Counted from the stretch's first letter, positions 41,985 through 50,873 are shown. The stretch: 64,000 bases of DNA from Ruania halotolerans (GCF_021049285.1 NZ_CP088017.1:1561380-1625379); one strand, 5' to 3'. Numbers and translations: made by a program. The notes: generated by a model not told the origin, from the sequence alone.

Positions 41985-43529
41985 TCAGGTGACTGCGCCC
42001 ACGTGCCAGGGGATGAACTCCTCCTGGCCGAGGTCCAGATCCTCGCTCACTGTCGTCTCCCCGGAGGCCACGGCCACGATCTGGCGGTAGATCTCCTCGC
42101 CCACCTCGGCGAGGGTGGCCGTTCCGTCCACAATCCGCCCGCAGTTGATGTCCATGTCCTCGCGCATCCGCTCGTACATCTGCGTGTTCGTGGCGAGTTT
42201 GATCGAAGGCGTGGGCTTGCAGCCGAGCACCGAACCGCGGCCGGTGGTGAAGCACACCACGGTGGCCCCACCCGCGACGAGACCGGTCACCGAGACCGGG
42301 TCGTACCCGGGGGTGTCCATGAACGTGAATCCTTTGGCAGTGATCGGTTCGGCGTACTCGTACACCCCGGCCAGCTCAGCCGTGCCGCCCTTGGCCACGG
42401 CCCCGAGCGACTTCTCCAGGATGGTGGTCAAGCCGCCGGCCTTGTTCCCGGGGGAGGGGTTGTTGTCCAGGGTGCCGGCGCCGGCGGCGGTGTAGTTCTT
42501 CCACCACTCGATCCGGTCCAGGAGCCGCTGCCCTACCTCGGCCGAGACAGCACGCCGGGTGAGCAGGTGTTCGGCACCGTAGACCTCCGGCGTCTCGGCC
42601 AGCGTGGAGGTGCCACCGGCGGCCACCAGCAGGTCCGAGGCATGCCCGAGCGCCGGGTTGGCGGTGATACCGGAGTATCCGTCGCTGCCGCCGCAGTTCA
42701 GGCCCAACATCAGGTGCGAGACGTCTGCCGGCTCGCGGCGCGCCTCGTTCACCCGAGGGAGCATCTCGCGGATCTTCTCCACACCGGCCCGCACCGTGGC
42801 GCGTACACCGCCGATGTCCTGGATCGTCATCGTCTCCACGTAGGCGCCCTCGGGCAGGCCCAGTCCCTCGACCAGGGAGTTCACCGCGATCATCTCGCAA
42901 CCCAGGCCGAGCACCAGCAGGCCACCGAAGTTCGGGTGGTTCGCGTACCCGCGCAGCGTGCGCAGCAGCATCTGCCCACCTTCGGAATCGGGCACGAGCC
43001 CGCAGCCACTCTGGTGGGTGATCGCCATCACGCCGTCCACATCGGTGTACTCGTCGAGTGACGCGTGCCGGAACTGGTCCGCGATCATGTTCGCCGAGCT
43101 CGCCGAGCAGTTCACCGAGGTGATGACGCCGATGTAGTTGCGGGTGCCGACGCGCCCGTCGGGCCGGTGGTAGCCCAAGAATGTGCGCGGCAGGTCGGAG
43201 TTCTCTGGGAACGTCGGCGTGTGGCGGGCCGTACCGAACTCGTGCTCGCGCTCGTCCAGGTCCATTCCCAGGTTGTGCGCGTGCACGTGCATGCCCGGTT
43301 CGATCGGTTCCGTGGCGCGGCCGATCGACTGGCCGTACTTGAGCACCTGGCCGCCCTCGGGCACCGAGCGCACGGCGACCTTGTGCCCCTGCTGGACGGC
43401 CGCCGTCGTGCGGAACGGCTCGAGGTCCGCCAGGGCGATCTCCGTGCCGGCCGGGAGATCGGCCGTGGCCACCACCACGTGGTCTTCCGGTCGCAGGCGC
43501 AGGACGGCGGTCGATTCGCTGGCAGGCAA
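41985..43529 (-). CDS. UxaA/GarD family dehydratase (altronate or galactarate dehydratase)
   Basis: A 514-residue enzyme with the N-terminal SAF-like domain (about residues 8-95: LRLRPEDHVVVATADLPAGTEIALADL) followed by the dehydratase domain (from about 115: FLGYHRPDGRVGTRNYIGVITSVNCSASS; QSGCGLVPDSEGG; LGLGCEMIAVN; LNCGGSDGYSGITANPALGHASDLLV). The fused full-length form is that of altronate dehydratase UxaA, which makes 2-keto-3-deoxygluconate; galactarate dehydratase is also possible. Product KDG would feed KdgK and Eda at 47-49 kb. It is monocistronic and divergent from coaD. Confidence 0.92.
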   Translation of the reverse strand: MPASESTAVLRLRPEDHVVVATADLPAGTEIALADLEPFRTTAAVQQGHKVAVRSVPEGGQVLKYGQSIGRATEPIEPGMHVHAHNLGMDLDEREHEFGTARHTPTFPENSDLPRTFLGYHRPDGRVGTRNYIGVITSVNCSASSANMIADQFRHASLDEYTDVDGVMAITHQSGCGLVPDSEGGQMLLRTLRGYANHPNFGGLLVLGLGCEMIAVNSLVEGLGLPEGAYVETMTIQDIGGVRATVRAGVEKIREMLPRVNEARREPADVSHLMLGLNCGGSDGYSGITANPALGHASDLLVAAGGTSTLAETPEVYGAEHLLTRRAVSAEVGQRLLDRIEWWKNYTAAGAGTLDNNPSPGNKAGGLTTILEKSLGAVAKGGTAELAGVYEYAEPITAKGFTFMDTPGYDPVSVTGLVAGGATVVCFTTGRGSVLGCKPTPSIKLATNTQMYERMREDMDINCGRIVDGTATLAEVGEEIYRQIVAVASGETTVSEDLDLGQEEFIPWHVGAVT

Positions 43530-43639
43530 GAGACACCTTCGCTCGGGGTGGGTGACGTATGGCTCATCCTACCCGAGAAACCGGTCTCTCGGCGGGCGCT
43601 GTGGGCCATCTTCGGGCCCGCGACGGTAGGTTGGCGCAT

Positions 43640-44143
43640 GTGACTTCTCGTATCGCCGTGTGCCCCGGGTCCTACGACCCGGTCACCCTCGGGCACCTGG
43701 ACATCGTCCGGCGCGCCCGGACCCTGTTCGAGGAGGTGGTGGTGGCCGTCGGCATCAATGCGACGAAGGCTGCGCTGCTCGATGCCGACGAGCGTGTTCA
43801 CCTGTTCACCGAAGCGGTGGCCAATTTGGAGGGTGTGCGGGTGGTGCGCATGCCAGGACTGCTCGCGGACCTGTGCGCCGAGCTCGGTGCCCACGCGATC
43901 GTGAAGGGCCTGCGCGGCGGTGCCGACTACGACGCCGAACAGCCGATGGCCTTGATGAACCGGCACCTCAGCGGTGTGGAGACCGTGTTCGTGACCGGTG
44001 CGCCCGAACTGGCGCACGTCTCCTCCTCCATGGTCAAGGACGTGGCCCGTTACGGCGGCGACATCACCGACCTGGTCCCACCCGCCGTCAGCGACGCGGT
44101 CTACGCAGCGTTGGCACCTCAGATGAAGGATGGTTCCCGATGA
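43640..44143 (+). CDS. coaD: Pantetheine-phosphate adenylyltransferase
   Basis: A 167-residue nucleotidyltransferase, the fourth step of coenzyme A synthesis. The T/HxGH motif is TLGH (residues 16-19) after AVCPGSYDPV (the usual GSFDP Phe is Tyr here). Residues downstream include INATKAALLDADERV, VKGLRGGADYDAEQPMALMNRHLS, and the C-terminal SSSMVKDVARYGGD motif. The GTG start sits behind a weak GGCGC stretch. It is the first of five genes overlapping by four bases, coaD to mutM. Confidence 0.97.
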   Translation: MTSRIAVCPGSYDPVTLGHLDIVRRARTLFEEVVVAVGINATKAALLDADERVHLFTEAVANLEGVRVVRMPGLLADLCAELGAHAIVKGLRGGADYDAEQPMALMNRHLSGVETVFVTGAPELAHVSSSMVKDVARYGGDITDLVPPAVSDAVYAALAPQMKDGSR

Positions 44144-44655
44144 GCAAAGAAGCTGAGCAGGGTGAGTCTCTGGTGGCTATCCTCGCCGAACTCGCTGACG
44201 TCGTCTCCTCCGCCCGGTCGATGCCGATGTCCGCCTCGGTGCTGGTCAATCGCGCCGAGGTGCTCGAGCTGATCGATTCCGCCACGGCGGTGCTTCCGGA
44301 CCAGATCACTCGAGCCGACTCGGTGGTGGCGGATGCCGATTCCGTTCTTCAACGCGCCCGGCGCGAAGCCGGCACGATCGTGGAGAAGGCGAAAGCCCAG
44401 GCCGATGAGTTGGTCTCCCGCGAGGCGGTGATCGCCGAGGCGAACGAGCGCGCCGAACGCATCGTCAGCGACGCCGAAGAAGCCGCCGAGAAGCTCTCCC
44501 GGGAAGCAGATGACTACTGTGATCGTCAGCTCGCGCAGTTCGAGATCGATCTCAACTCGATTGCCGGTCAGGTTGCTGCCGGCCGCGCTCGGCTGATGGA
44601 GCGTGCGCGGACGCGGGCGTCGAACACCCACGCAGACGGAGGTGAGAAGGAGTGA
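44140..44655 (+). CDS. DivIVA/Wag31-like coiled-coil protein
   Basis: A 171-residue cytoplasmic protein, predominantly alpha-helical and predicted coiled coil (about 58-160: ITRADSVVADADSVLQRARREAGTIVEKAKAQADELVSREAVIAEANERAERIVSDAEEAAEKLSRE), with a short N-terminal region. It resembles the DivIVA-domain/cell-division initiation proteins found at this locus in actinobacteria. The specific function is not known; a structural or polar-growth role is inferred. ATGA overlap with coaD, GTGA overlap with the DUF177 gene. Confidence 0.8.
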   Translation: MSKEAEQGESLVAILAELADVVSSARSMPMSASVLVNRAEVLELIDSATAVLPDQITRADSVVADADSVLQRARREAGTIVEKAKAQADELVSREAVIAEANERAERIVSDAEEAAEKLSREADDYCDRQLAQFEIDLNSIAGQVAAGRARLMERARTRASNTHADGGEKE

Positions 44656-45251
44656 AGCCGTACCAGATCTCCACCCACGATCTCGGCCGCCGGGCCGGGT
44701 CCATGCGCACCCTCGCCCTCGACGTGCCGGTCGCCGACCCGATGGGCACCGAGGTGATCGCCGTTCCGGCCGGGGAAGAGGTCGCACTCGATCTGCGCCT
44801 GGAGGCCGTGATGGACGGCGTTCTCGTGACCGGAACCGCGCAGACGAGGGCTGCTGGGGAGTGCGTGCGGTGCCTGGCTCCGCTCAGCCTCGACCTGGAT
44901 GTGGACATCACCGAGATGTTCGCCTACCCGGGAACACAGGAACCCAGTAAAGGCGGCGGTGACGAGCACGACGAGGACGAGGAACTCCTGCCTGAACTCG
45001 AAGGCGAGATCCTGGACCTCGAGGCGACGGTGACGGACGCCGTCGTGCTCGCACTCCCGTTCCGGCCACTGTGCCGCGCCGACTGCCCCGGGCTCTGCCC
45101 CACCTGCGGGGTGCGCCTGGCCGACGCCGAACCTGACCATGCACATGAACAGATCGACCCGCGTTGGTCTGCACTCGCGGCACTGGCTGGTGCGGAGATC
45201 CCCACCGAGGCCGACGATGATTCCGAAGGCGCAGGAGAGTCGCCGCAGTGA
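44652..45251 (+). CDS. DUF177 (YceD) family zinc-binding protein
   Basis: A 199-residue protein. The conserved segments are [20 protein letters not shown] (C71, C74) and [23 protein letters not shown] (C141, C145, C149, C152), giving a potential zinc site; an acidic linker lies between. DUF177/YceD proteins are found beside rpmF in most bacteria and are needed for 23S rRNA accumulation in plants and E. coli. Here the next gene is rnc, with a GTGA overlap, and rpmF is missing. No signal peptide. Confidence 0.9.
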   Translation: MKPYQISTHDLGRRAGSMRTLALDVPVADPMGTEVIAVPAGEEVALDLRLEAVMDGVLVTGTAQTRAAGECVRCLAPLSLDLDVDITEMFAYPGTQEPSKGGGDEHDEDEELLPELEGEILDLEATVTDAVVLALPFRPLCRADCPGLCPTCGVRLADAEPDHAHEQIDPRWSALAALAGAEIPTEADDDSEGAGESPQ

Positions 45252-45973
45252 AGGCACCGTCCGTCGACGAGCTGATCGAGGCGCTGGGGATCGAGGTGGA
45301 CCCGGAGCTGCTGGTCCTCTCCCTCACCCACCGGTCGTTCGCACACGAGGCCGGCGGTATCCCCACCAATGAGCGCCTGGAGTTCCTGGGAGATGCGGTG
45401 CTCGGGATCATCGTGACCGAGCACCTGTACCGCACGCACCCGGACAATTCCGAAGGCGACCTGGCCAAGATGCGCTCGGCCACCGTGTCCCAACGAGCAC
45501 TCTCGGCTGTGGCTCGTGAGCTTGGGCTCGGTGAGTATCTGCTGCTCGGGCGGGGCGAGCGGGGCACCGGTGGGCACAACAAGGATTCGATCCTGTGCGA
45601 CACCATGGAAGCCGTGATCGGTGCGGTGTACCTGTGCCACGGGCTGGAGCCGACGCGGGCGTTCGTGGAGCGGCTGGTCGGCCCGACCCTGGAGTCCGCG
45701 GCTGGACTCGGAGCCGGGCTGGACTGGAAGACCAGCGTGCAGGAGCTCGCGGCCACCCATGGTTTGGGTGCTCCGGCCTACCAGGTAGACAGTTCCGGAC
45801 CCGATCACGAGCGGCACTTCACGGCCACGCTCATGCTGGGCGAACGTTCCTGGGGCGCGGGTGAGGGCTCATCGAAGAAGATCGCCGAGCAGCGGGCGGC
45901 GGAGAGTGCCTACCGGGCACTTGAAGCGGACGGGGCCGATGCATCGGCCGATCCGGTGGACGCGGACCGGTAG
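45248..45973 (+). CDS. rnc: Ribonuclease III
   Basis: A 241-residue double-stranded RNA endonuclease that processes rRNA precursors and mRNA duplexes. The signature [13 protein letters not shown] is at residues 41-53 with the catalytic acidic residues, and the C-terminal dsRNA-binding domain (about 155-225) contains [41 protein letters not shown] and [18 protein letters not shown]. The GTG start overlaps the DUF177 stop. Its stop TAG abuts the mutM GTG start directly. Confidence 0.97.
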   Translation: MKAPSVDELIEALGIEVDPELLVLSLTHRSFAHEAGGIPTNERLEFLGDAVLGIIVTEHLYRTHPDNSEGDLAKMRSATVSQRALSAVARELGLGEYLLLGRGERGTGGHNKDSILCDTMEAVIGAVYLCHGLEPTRAFVERLVGPTLESAAGLGAGLDWKTSVQELAATHGLGAPAYQVDSSGPDHERHFTATLMLGERSWGAGEGSSKKIAEQRAAESAYRALEADGADASADPVDADR

Positions 45974-46891
45974 GTGCCTGAGCTTCCCGAGGTGGAGACC
46001 GTCCGTTCCGGTCTCGCCCAACACGTCCTGGGCCGCCGGATCACTGGCGTGCAGGTGCTGCGTGAGCGGGCGGTGCGGCGCCAACTCGGTGGCGCCGAGG
46101 AGTTGAGAGCCCTGCTGACCGGGCGTGCCTTCACGGCGGCGGTGCGGCGGGGCAAGTTCTGCTGGCTCACGCTGGACGGTCCGGGCGGCGTGGGGGAGGA
46201 CTACGCACTGCTCGCCCATCTGGGGATGAGCGGGCAGCTGCTGGTCTCCGATGATGCCGCGACCAATCCGCACCTGCGGGTGCGGATCGAGCTCGCCGAC
46301 GGACCCGACCTGTGGTTCGTGGACCAGCGCACGTTCGGCTACCTCACCGTGGCCGATCTGGTCCCCACCGCCGACGGCGGCCCTGGCGGTGACGCCGGTG
46401 GGTCACCTGTGGCGCCCCTTCTGCCGGCCCCGGTGGCCCACATTGCCCGCGACCTACTCGACCCTGTGCTCGCCGAGCCGCGCGCCCGCGCTGCGCTGAA
46501 TCGTCGGGTGCGGGCCGGTCGTCGGGGGATCAAACGGGCACTGCTGGACCAGGAGTTGACCTCAGGTATCGGGAACATCTACGCCGATGAGGCGCTGTGG
46601 CGGGCGAAAGTGCACTACGCCCGGCCCACGGATCGGATGCGCCCGGCGATGGTGGCAGCGGTGCTCGACGCCGCCGAGGCCGTGATGCGCGATGCACTCG
46701 TGGCCGGCGGAACCAGCTTCGACGCCCTGTACGTGAACGTGAACGGCGCCTCCGGATACTTCGACCGCTCACTCGCTGTCTACGGCCAGGACGGCCAGCC
46801 GTGCCCGCGGTGCGGCGCGGGCATCGTTCGCGAGACGTTCATGAACCGGTCCTCGTTCTTCTGCCCGCGCTGCCAGCGTCCGCCGCGCTGA
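45974..46891 (+). CDS. mutM: Formamidopyrimidine-DNA glycosylase
   Basis: A 305-residue bifunctional base-excision repair enzyme that removes 8-oxoguanine and formamidopyrimidines and cleaves the backbone. After the start it reads [13 protein letters not shown], giving the catalytic Pro2 and Glu3. The H2TH region is [27 protein letters not shown], and the C-terminal zinc finger is [24 protein letters not shown]. Normal length. Last gene of the coaD operon; the repeat-rich region at 46899-46980 follows. Confidence 0.97.
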   Translation: MPELPEVETVRSGLAQHVLGRRITGVQVLRERAVRRQLGGAEELRALLTGRAFTAAVRRGKFCWLTLDGPGGVGEDYALLAHLGMSGQLLVSDDAATNPHLRVRIELADGPDLWFVDQRTFGYLTVADLVPTADGGPGGDAGGSPVAPLLPAPVAHIARDLLDPVLAEPRARAALNRRVRAGRRGIKRALLDQELTSGIGNIYADEALWRAKVHYARPTDRMRPAMVAAVLDAAEAVMRDALVAGGTSFDALYVNVNGASGYFDRSLAVYGQDGQPCPRCGAGIVRETFMNRSSFFCPRCQRPPR

Positions 46892-46898
46892 CGCGCCG

Positions 46899-46980
46899 TC
46901 TGAACCCCGCGCCATCTGAACCCCTTTTTCATGTAAGAACCCTCCGCTGCGAGGGTTCAGACACGAAAAGTGGGTTCAGA
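46899..46980. repeat. Nested direct and inverted repeats between mutM and the KDG kinase gene
   Basis: Four copies of one motif in a short span: TCTGAACCCC at 46899-46908 and 46915-46924, and its complement as GAGGGTTCAGA (46951-46961) and TGGGTTCAGA (46971-46980). The outer arms pair (about CATCTGAACCCC with GGGTTCAGATG) around an inner hairpin GAACCCTC-CGCT-GCGAGGGTTC, making a branched or alternative structure with a T5 run in the arm at 46925-46929. It lies between two convergent genes and probably terminates both. Confidence 0.7.
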
Positions 46981-47010
46981 TGCGGGTGCGAGGAAGCGGA
47001 TCCACACGCG

Positions 47011-48111
47011 TCAGCGGTCCACGCGCGCGCTCCCGCCACCGGCGAGCTTGAGCACCTCGGCCTTGGTGACCATGGTGGTGTCGCCCGGGGTGGACATGGC
47101 CAGCGCGCCGTGCGCGGCTCCGTAGTCCACCGCCGTCTGGATGGACTCACCCTCGAGCAGCCCGTAGATCAGCCCGGAAGCGAACGAATCGCCACCGCCC
47201 ACCCGGTCCAGGATCTCCAGGTGCTCGCGGTGGGTGGCCTCGGCGAAACCTTCCTCGCGGGACCAGGCGATGGCGCCCCAGTCGTTGTCCGAGGCGGTGT
47301 GCACGGTGCGCAGCGTGGTACCGATCACCTGGAAGTTGGTGAACGCCTCCGAGGCGGTGGCGATCATCGCCTTGAAGTTATCGATGTCGAGGTTGTCCAG
47401 GTTGTCCCCAGTGCCCTCCACTTCGAAGCCAAGTGAGGCGGTGAAGTCCTCCTCGTTGCCGATCATCACGTCGATGTGCGGCGCGATCGCGGTGTTCACC
47501 TCGCGGGCCTTGGCTTGGCCGCCGATGGTCTTCCACAGGCTGGGCCGGTAATTAAGGTCGTAGGAGACGACCGTGCCGTGCTTCTTCGCCGCCGTGACCG
47601 CCTCGATCACCACGTCGGCAGTGGAGTCGGACAGGGCGGCGAAGATGCCGCCGGTGTGCAGCCAGCGCACGCCGAGCTCACCGAAGAGGTGGTCCCAGTC
47701 CACCTGGCCCGGCTTCATCTGGCTGATTGCGGTGTTGCCCCGGTCGGAGACGCCGACGGCCCCGCGCACCCCGAAGCCCCGCTCGGTGAAGTTCAGGCCG
47801 TTGCGCACCTCGCGGCCAATCCCGTCATAGGGCACCCAGGTAATGAACGAGGTGTCCACCCCGCCGGTGAGCATGCAGTCCTCCACCAGCCGGCCCACCT
47901 CATTGTCCGCGAGGGCGGTCACGGCGGCCGCGCGCAAGCCGAAGGCACGGCGCAGCCCACGGGCCACGTTGTACTCGCCACCGCCCTCCCAGACGCGGAA
48001 GTTGCGGGTGGTGCGGATGCGGCCCTCGCCCGGGTCCATCCGAAGCATGATCTCGCCCAGGGAGACGACGTCGTAGCGGCACTCGGATGCGGGGCGGATG
48101 GTCAGGCTCAT
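47011..48111 (-). CDS. kdgK: 2-dehydro-3-deoxygluconokinase (PfkB family sugar kinase)
   Basis: A 366-residue PfkB/ribokinase-fold enzyme that would phosphorylate 2-keto-3-deoxygluconate (KDG) to KDPG. The N-terminus is DVVSLGEIMLRMDPGEGRIRTTRNFRVWEGGGEYNVARGLRRAFG and the C-terminal catalytic signature DRVGGGDSFASGLIYGLL (catalytic Asp in GGGDS; the usual GAGD Ala is Gly). It is downstream of Eda on the same strand, 51 bases apart; this linkage and the sugar-acid-type N-terminus support KDG rather than fructose. Confidence 0.88.
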   Translation of the reverse strand: MSLTIRPASECRYDVVSLGEIMLRMDPGEGRIRTTRNFRVWEGGGEYNVARGLRRAFGLRAAAVTALADNEVGRLVEDCMLTGGVDTSFITWVPYDGIGREVRNGLNFTERGFGVRGAVGVSDRGNTAISQMKPGQVDWDHLFGELGVRWLHTGGIFAALSDSTADVVIEAVTAAKKHGTVVSYDLNYRPSLWKTIGGQAKAREVNTAIAPHIDVMIGNEEDFTASLGFEVEGTGDNLDNLDIDNFKAMIATASEAFTNFQVIGTTLRTVHTASDNDWGAIAWSREEGFAEATHREHLEILDRVGGGDSFASGLIYGLLEGESIQTAVDYGAAHGALAMSTPGDTTMVTKAEVLKLAGGGSARVDR

Positions 48112-48162
48112 GAAATCCCTCGTCGATCTAGTTGCTGGAACAGGTGGCAGCGGTGCTCAGGC

Positions 48163-48801
48163 TCAGCCGGCGACGAGCGTGACGGCCTCGCGGGTCAGTT
48201 CGCTGACGCGGTCGAAGTTGCCGGCCGCGATCTCGTCCCGCGGAACCATCCACGACCCGCCCACGGCCAGCACAGCGCTGACGGCGGTGTACTCGGCCAC
48301 GTTCTTCGGTCCGATCCCGCCGGTGGGTACGAATCGCAGCCCACCGAACGGGGCAGCGAGGGCCTTGATCGCCTTCGCTCCGCCAGAGGTCTCGGCGGGG
48401 AAGAACTTCACCACCTCCAGGCCCTCGGCCAGGGCGGCCTGCACCTCGGTGGCAGTCACCGCTCCCGGCAGGGGCAACACGCCACGCTCCAGGCAGCGGC
48501 GCACCACCGCCTGGGAGAACCCGGGGGAGACGACGTAGGACGCACCGGCGTCCACGGCCGCATCCACCTGCTCCGGGGTGAGCACGGTACCGGCGCCGAC
48601 GAGCATGTCGCCACGAGCCGACATCGCACGGATCGACTCCACAGCCGCTGCTGTCCGGAAGGTCACCTCGGCCACCGGAAGCCCACCGGCCACCAGAGCC
48701 TCGGCAAGCGGGGCCGCCGAGGCGGCGTCGTCGAGCACGACCACGGGGACGAGGCGGGCGGCACCGATGCGTTCAACGAGTTCGGCTGACTGCTGCGTCA
48801 T
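48163..48801 (-). CDS. eda: KDPG aldolase / 4-hydroxy-2-oxoglutarate aldolase
   Basis: A 212-residue class I aldolase that cleaves KDPG to pyruvate and glyceraldehyde 3-phosphate (Entner-Doudoroff type). The catalytic residues match the E. coli enzyme: E45 and R49 in VAEVTFRT and the Schiff-base K132 in VVKFFPAE. It is followed by kdgK, so uronate- or sugar-acid-derived KDG can be converted to central metabolites. The ATG at 48801 is 39 bases from the CAAACGTTTG operator (48841), so it is controlled with the divergent LacI gene. Confidence 0.95.
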   Translation of the reverse strand: MTQQSAELVERIGAARLVPVVVLDDAASAAPLAEALVAGGLPVAEVTFRTAAAVESIRAMSARGDMLVGAGTVLTPEQVDAAVDAGASYVVSPGFSQAVVRRCLERGVLPLPGAVTATEVQAALAEGLEVVKFFPAETSGGAKAIKALAAPFGGLRFVPTGGIGPKNVAEYTAVSAVLAVGGSWMVPRDEIAAGNFDRVSELTREAVTLVAG

Positions 48802-48840
48802 ATCTCTCCTCTGCGCAACGCCGCTCGGGCGAGTGCGTCA

Positions 48841-48851
48841 CAAACGTTTGC
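48841..48851. promoter_or_regulatory. LacI-type operator, eda side
   Basis: CAAACGTTTGC, sharing the CAAACGTTTG core of the 48907-48918 site. It is 39 bases upstream of the eda start on the minus strand. The centres of the two sites are 67 bases apart, about 6.4 helical turns. Confidence 0.75.
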
Positions 48852-48906
48852 ACGAAGTCAATGAAAGGCACGCTAGCATGGTCAGATCGAGCGGTACAAG
48901 CGCACT

Positions 48907-48918
48907 GCAAACGTTTGC
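48907..48918. promoter_or_regulatory. LacI-type operator, regulator side
   Basis: GCAAACGTTTGC, a 12-bp perfect palindrome with the central CG typical of LacI-family operators. It lies just upstream of the regulator's AGGAGGTG (48924-48931) and so fits autorepression together with repression of eda-kdgK. Confidence 0.8.
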
Positions 48919-48939
48919 GAAGCAGGAGGTGGTGAGCCG

Positions 48940-49914
48940 GTGGTGACGACTCTTCGTGAGGTCGCGGCCGCCGCCGGCGTCTCCATGGCCACCGTCTCCC
49001 GCGCGCTCGCTGGGTCCACGATCGTGGCAGCAGGCACCCGGGAGCGAGTCCGGCGCATCGCCGCCGAACTGGACTACCAGCCCAACCGCGCGGCTCGTCA
49101 GCTCGTCACCGGGCGAGGGCAGGCCATCGGTCTCGTGGTGCCCGACCTACAGAATGCCTTCTATGCCTCCGTCGCCACGGGGATGCAACGCCAGGTCCGA
49201 GCCGCGGGCCTGAGCGCGATGATCGCCGACACCGACGAAGACGCTAGCCGCGAGCTCGAGGTGCTCGGCCAGCTGGCGATGGTGTGTGACGGCGCGGTAC
49301 TTGCCTCCTCCCGGACCAGCGATGACGATATCGCTGAGGTGGCGGGGCGAACCCGCGTGGTGTTGGTGAACCGGGTGCTTGAGGGCGTTGCCGCCGTGGT
49401 CGGCGACAACGCCGACGGGATGGCCCAGGCGGTGGCGCACCTGGCCGCACTGGGCCACACCCGCATCGGGTATGCCGGTGGCCCGGCCATGTCCTGGTCC
49501 GATGCGCGCCGCCGCGAGGGGCTCACCGAGGCCGCCCGGCATGAGCTCGCCGCCGGTGCCGTGGTGGACCTGGGCGCCTTCCGCCCTGGCTCGGCCGGGG
49601 GTATCGCCGCGGCCGATCGTGCGCTTGCCGCAGGGGTGACGGCGATCCTCGCCTTCAACGACCAGCTCGCCCTGGGCATTCTGGGCCGGCTGGCCGACCG
49701 GAGCGTGAGCGTCCCGCAGCAGATGAGTGTGGTGGGCTTTGACGATGTCCCGGTCGCCCGACTGCTTGCCCCACCGTTGACCACGGTGGCCGTGCCCGCG
49801 CTGGAGATGGGCGCCACAGCAGTCGACCTGCTGCTCACCCCGGGCGAGGCAGCGACCCGGGTTCTTCCCGTCGAGTTGCAGGTGCGTAGGTCAACGGCAG
49901 AACCACCGGGCTGA
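48940..49914 (+). CDS. LacI-family repressor of eda-kdgK
   Basis: A 324-residue LacI/GalR-family regulator. The N-terminal HTH is TTLREVAAAAGVSMATVSRALAGS (residues 3-26) with hinge-helix YQPNRAARQLVTGR, then a periplasmic-binding effector domain (IGLVVPDLQNAFYASVATGMQRQ; FNDQLALGILGRLADRSVSVPQQMSVVGFDDVPVARLLAPPLTTVAVP). GTG 48940 has AGGAGGTG at 8 bases. It is divergent from eda-kdgK with two CAAACGTTTG sites in the gap. The inducer is probably a KDG-pathway intermediate; this is inference. Confidence 0.93.
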   Translation: MVTTLREVAAAAGVSMATVSRALAGSTIVAAGTRERVRRIAAELDYQPNRAARQLVTGRGQAIGLVVPDLQNAFYASVATGMQRQVRAAGLSAMIADTDEDASRELEVLGQLAMVCDGAVLASSRTSDDDIAEVAGRTRVVLVNRVLEGVAAVVGDNADGMAQAVAHLAALGHTRIGYAGGPAMSWSDARRREGLTEAARHELAAGAVVDLGAFRPGSAGGIAAADRALAAGVTAILAFNDQLALGILGRLADRSVSVPQQMSVVGFDDVPVARLLAPPLTTVAVPALEMGATAVDLLLTPGEAATRVLPVELQVRRSTAEPPG

Positions 49915-49925
49915 GGCCTGGGTGA

Positions 49926-50873
49926 TCAGCCGGTGGCGAGCATCGCCACATCGACGGCGACCTCGGGTGCGCAGTGCAGCAGGAAGGCCGGCCAGAGGCT
50001 ACGGGTGTAGGCCCAGATCCAGGCGAGGAGCACACCCATGCCGGCGGCGAAGACCCCGCCCGCCACGTTGACCGAGAACGCTCCGTCCGGGCTGAGCAGG
50101 ATCATGTGCCCGGCGCCGAAGACCACACTGGTGATCACCAATCCCCAACCCACAGGCGCCCCGCCGAGACGCCACGGTGTCCCGAAGGCGCGGTCGAGCA
50201 CCGCGAGCATCGCCCCGCGCCAGATCAGTTCCTCAGTCAGGTTCGGGATCGTCAGGTTGAACAGCACCTGCTCAAGCCCGGTCTGTTGGTGGGCGTTCTC
50301 GTCGAGCACCACCGACAGCAGCGACAAACCGACGAAGATCGTGAACACTGCCGCAATGGCGAGTAGTGCCCGGCGGGCGGAGCCGGGCCGGAGGCGCCAG
50401 GTCATCCCCGCCTCCTCGCGCGCCCAGCGGCGCAACACCCAGAACAGGATTCCGACCCAGAGGAGGTCCAGGATCTTGCCCTGCCAGTTGTGCTCGAACG
50501 GCTCGAAGAGGGCAAGTCGCGGAATTCGCCCACTCAGCGAGGTGAGCATCACGAAGCCGCTGACAACGGCGAGTGCCGGCCAGATGCGCGCGCTGGCGAG
50601 GGCCCCGCTGGGTGCCCCTTCCCTGGGCGGGTCCTGGTTGCGGTGAAACCGGGCGATCAACCACGGCACGGCGGCCACCACCAGCGCAATCGCGACGAGG
50701 ATGCCACCCCAGAGCAGCGCCGCGGTGATGACGGAGGCGACCGGCGCGCCGTCGGGATCAGGCGCCAGCAGCGCGGAGGCGAGGAGCACTGCCGCCACCG
50801 GGAGTACGACCGGGGCGATCCACCGAGTGCTCGTGGTGGGGGTGGCATCGTGCGATGGCGAGGTTCGACCCAT
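49926..50873 (-). CDS. CPBP-family intramembrane metalloprotease
   Basis: A 315-residue membrane protein with about eight predicted helices. It has the ABI/CPBP protease motif EELIWRGAML (E-E-x-x-x-R) and a later FGAGHMIL with the conserved His; both are needed for Zn-dependent activity in type II CAAX prenyl endopeptidase relatives. The substrate is unknown. The ATG at 50873 was chosen because upstream sequence is not membrane-like. It converges on the LacI gene (12-base gap) and diverges from the orphan response regulator. Confidence 0.85.
   Translation of the reverse strand: MGRTSPSHDATPTTSTRWIAPVVLPVAAVLLASALLAPDPDGAPVASVITAALLWGGILVAIALVVAAVPWLIARFHRNQDPPREGAPSGALASARIWPALAVVSGFVMLTSLSGRIPRLALFEPFEHNWQGKILDLLWVGILFWVLRRWAREEAGMTWRLRPGSARRALLAIAAVFTIFVGLSLLSVVLDENAHQQTGLEQVLFNLTIPNLTEELIWRGAMLAVLDRAFGTPWRLGGAPVGWGLVITSVVFGAGHMILLSPDGAFSVNVAGGVFAAGMGVLLAWIWAYTRSLWPAFLLHCAPEVAVDVAMLATG

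Noticed and set aside
48849-48879. TTGCAC...TAGCAT as the promoter of the LacI gene at 48940
   Set aside because: The spacer is 20 bases, outside the usual range; no better pair was found.
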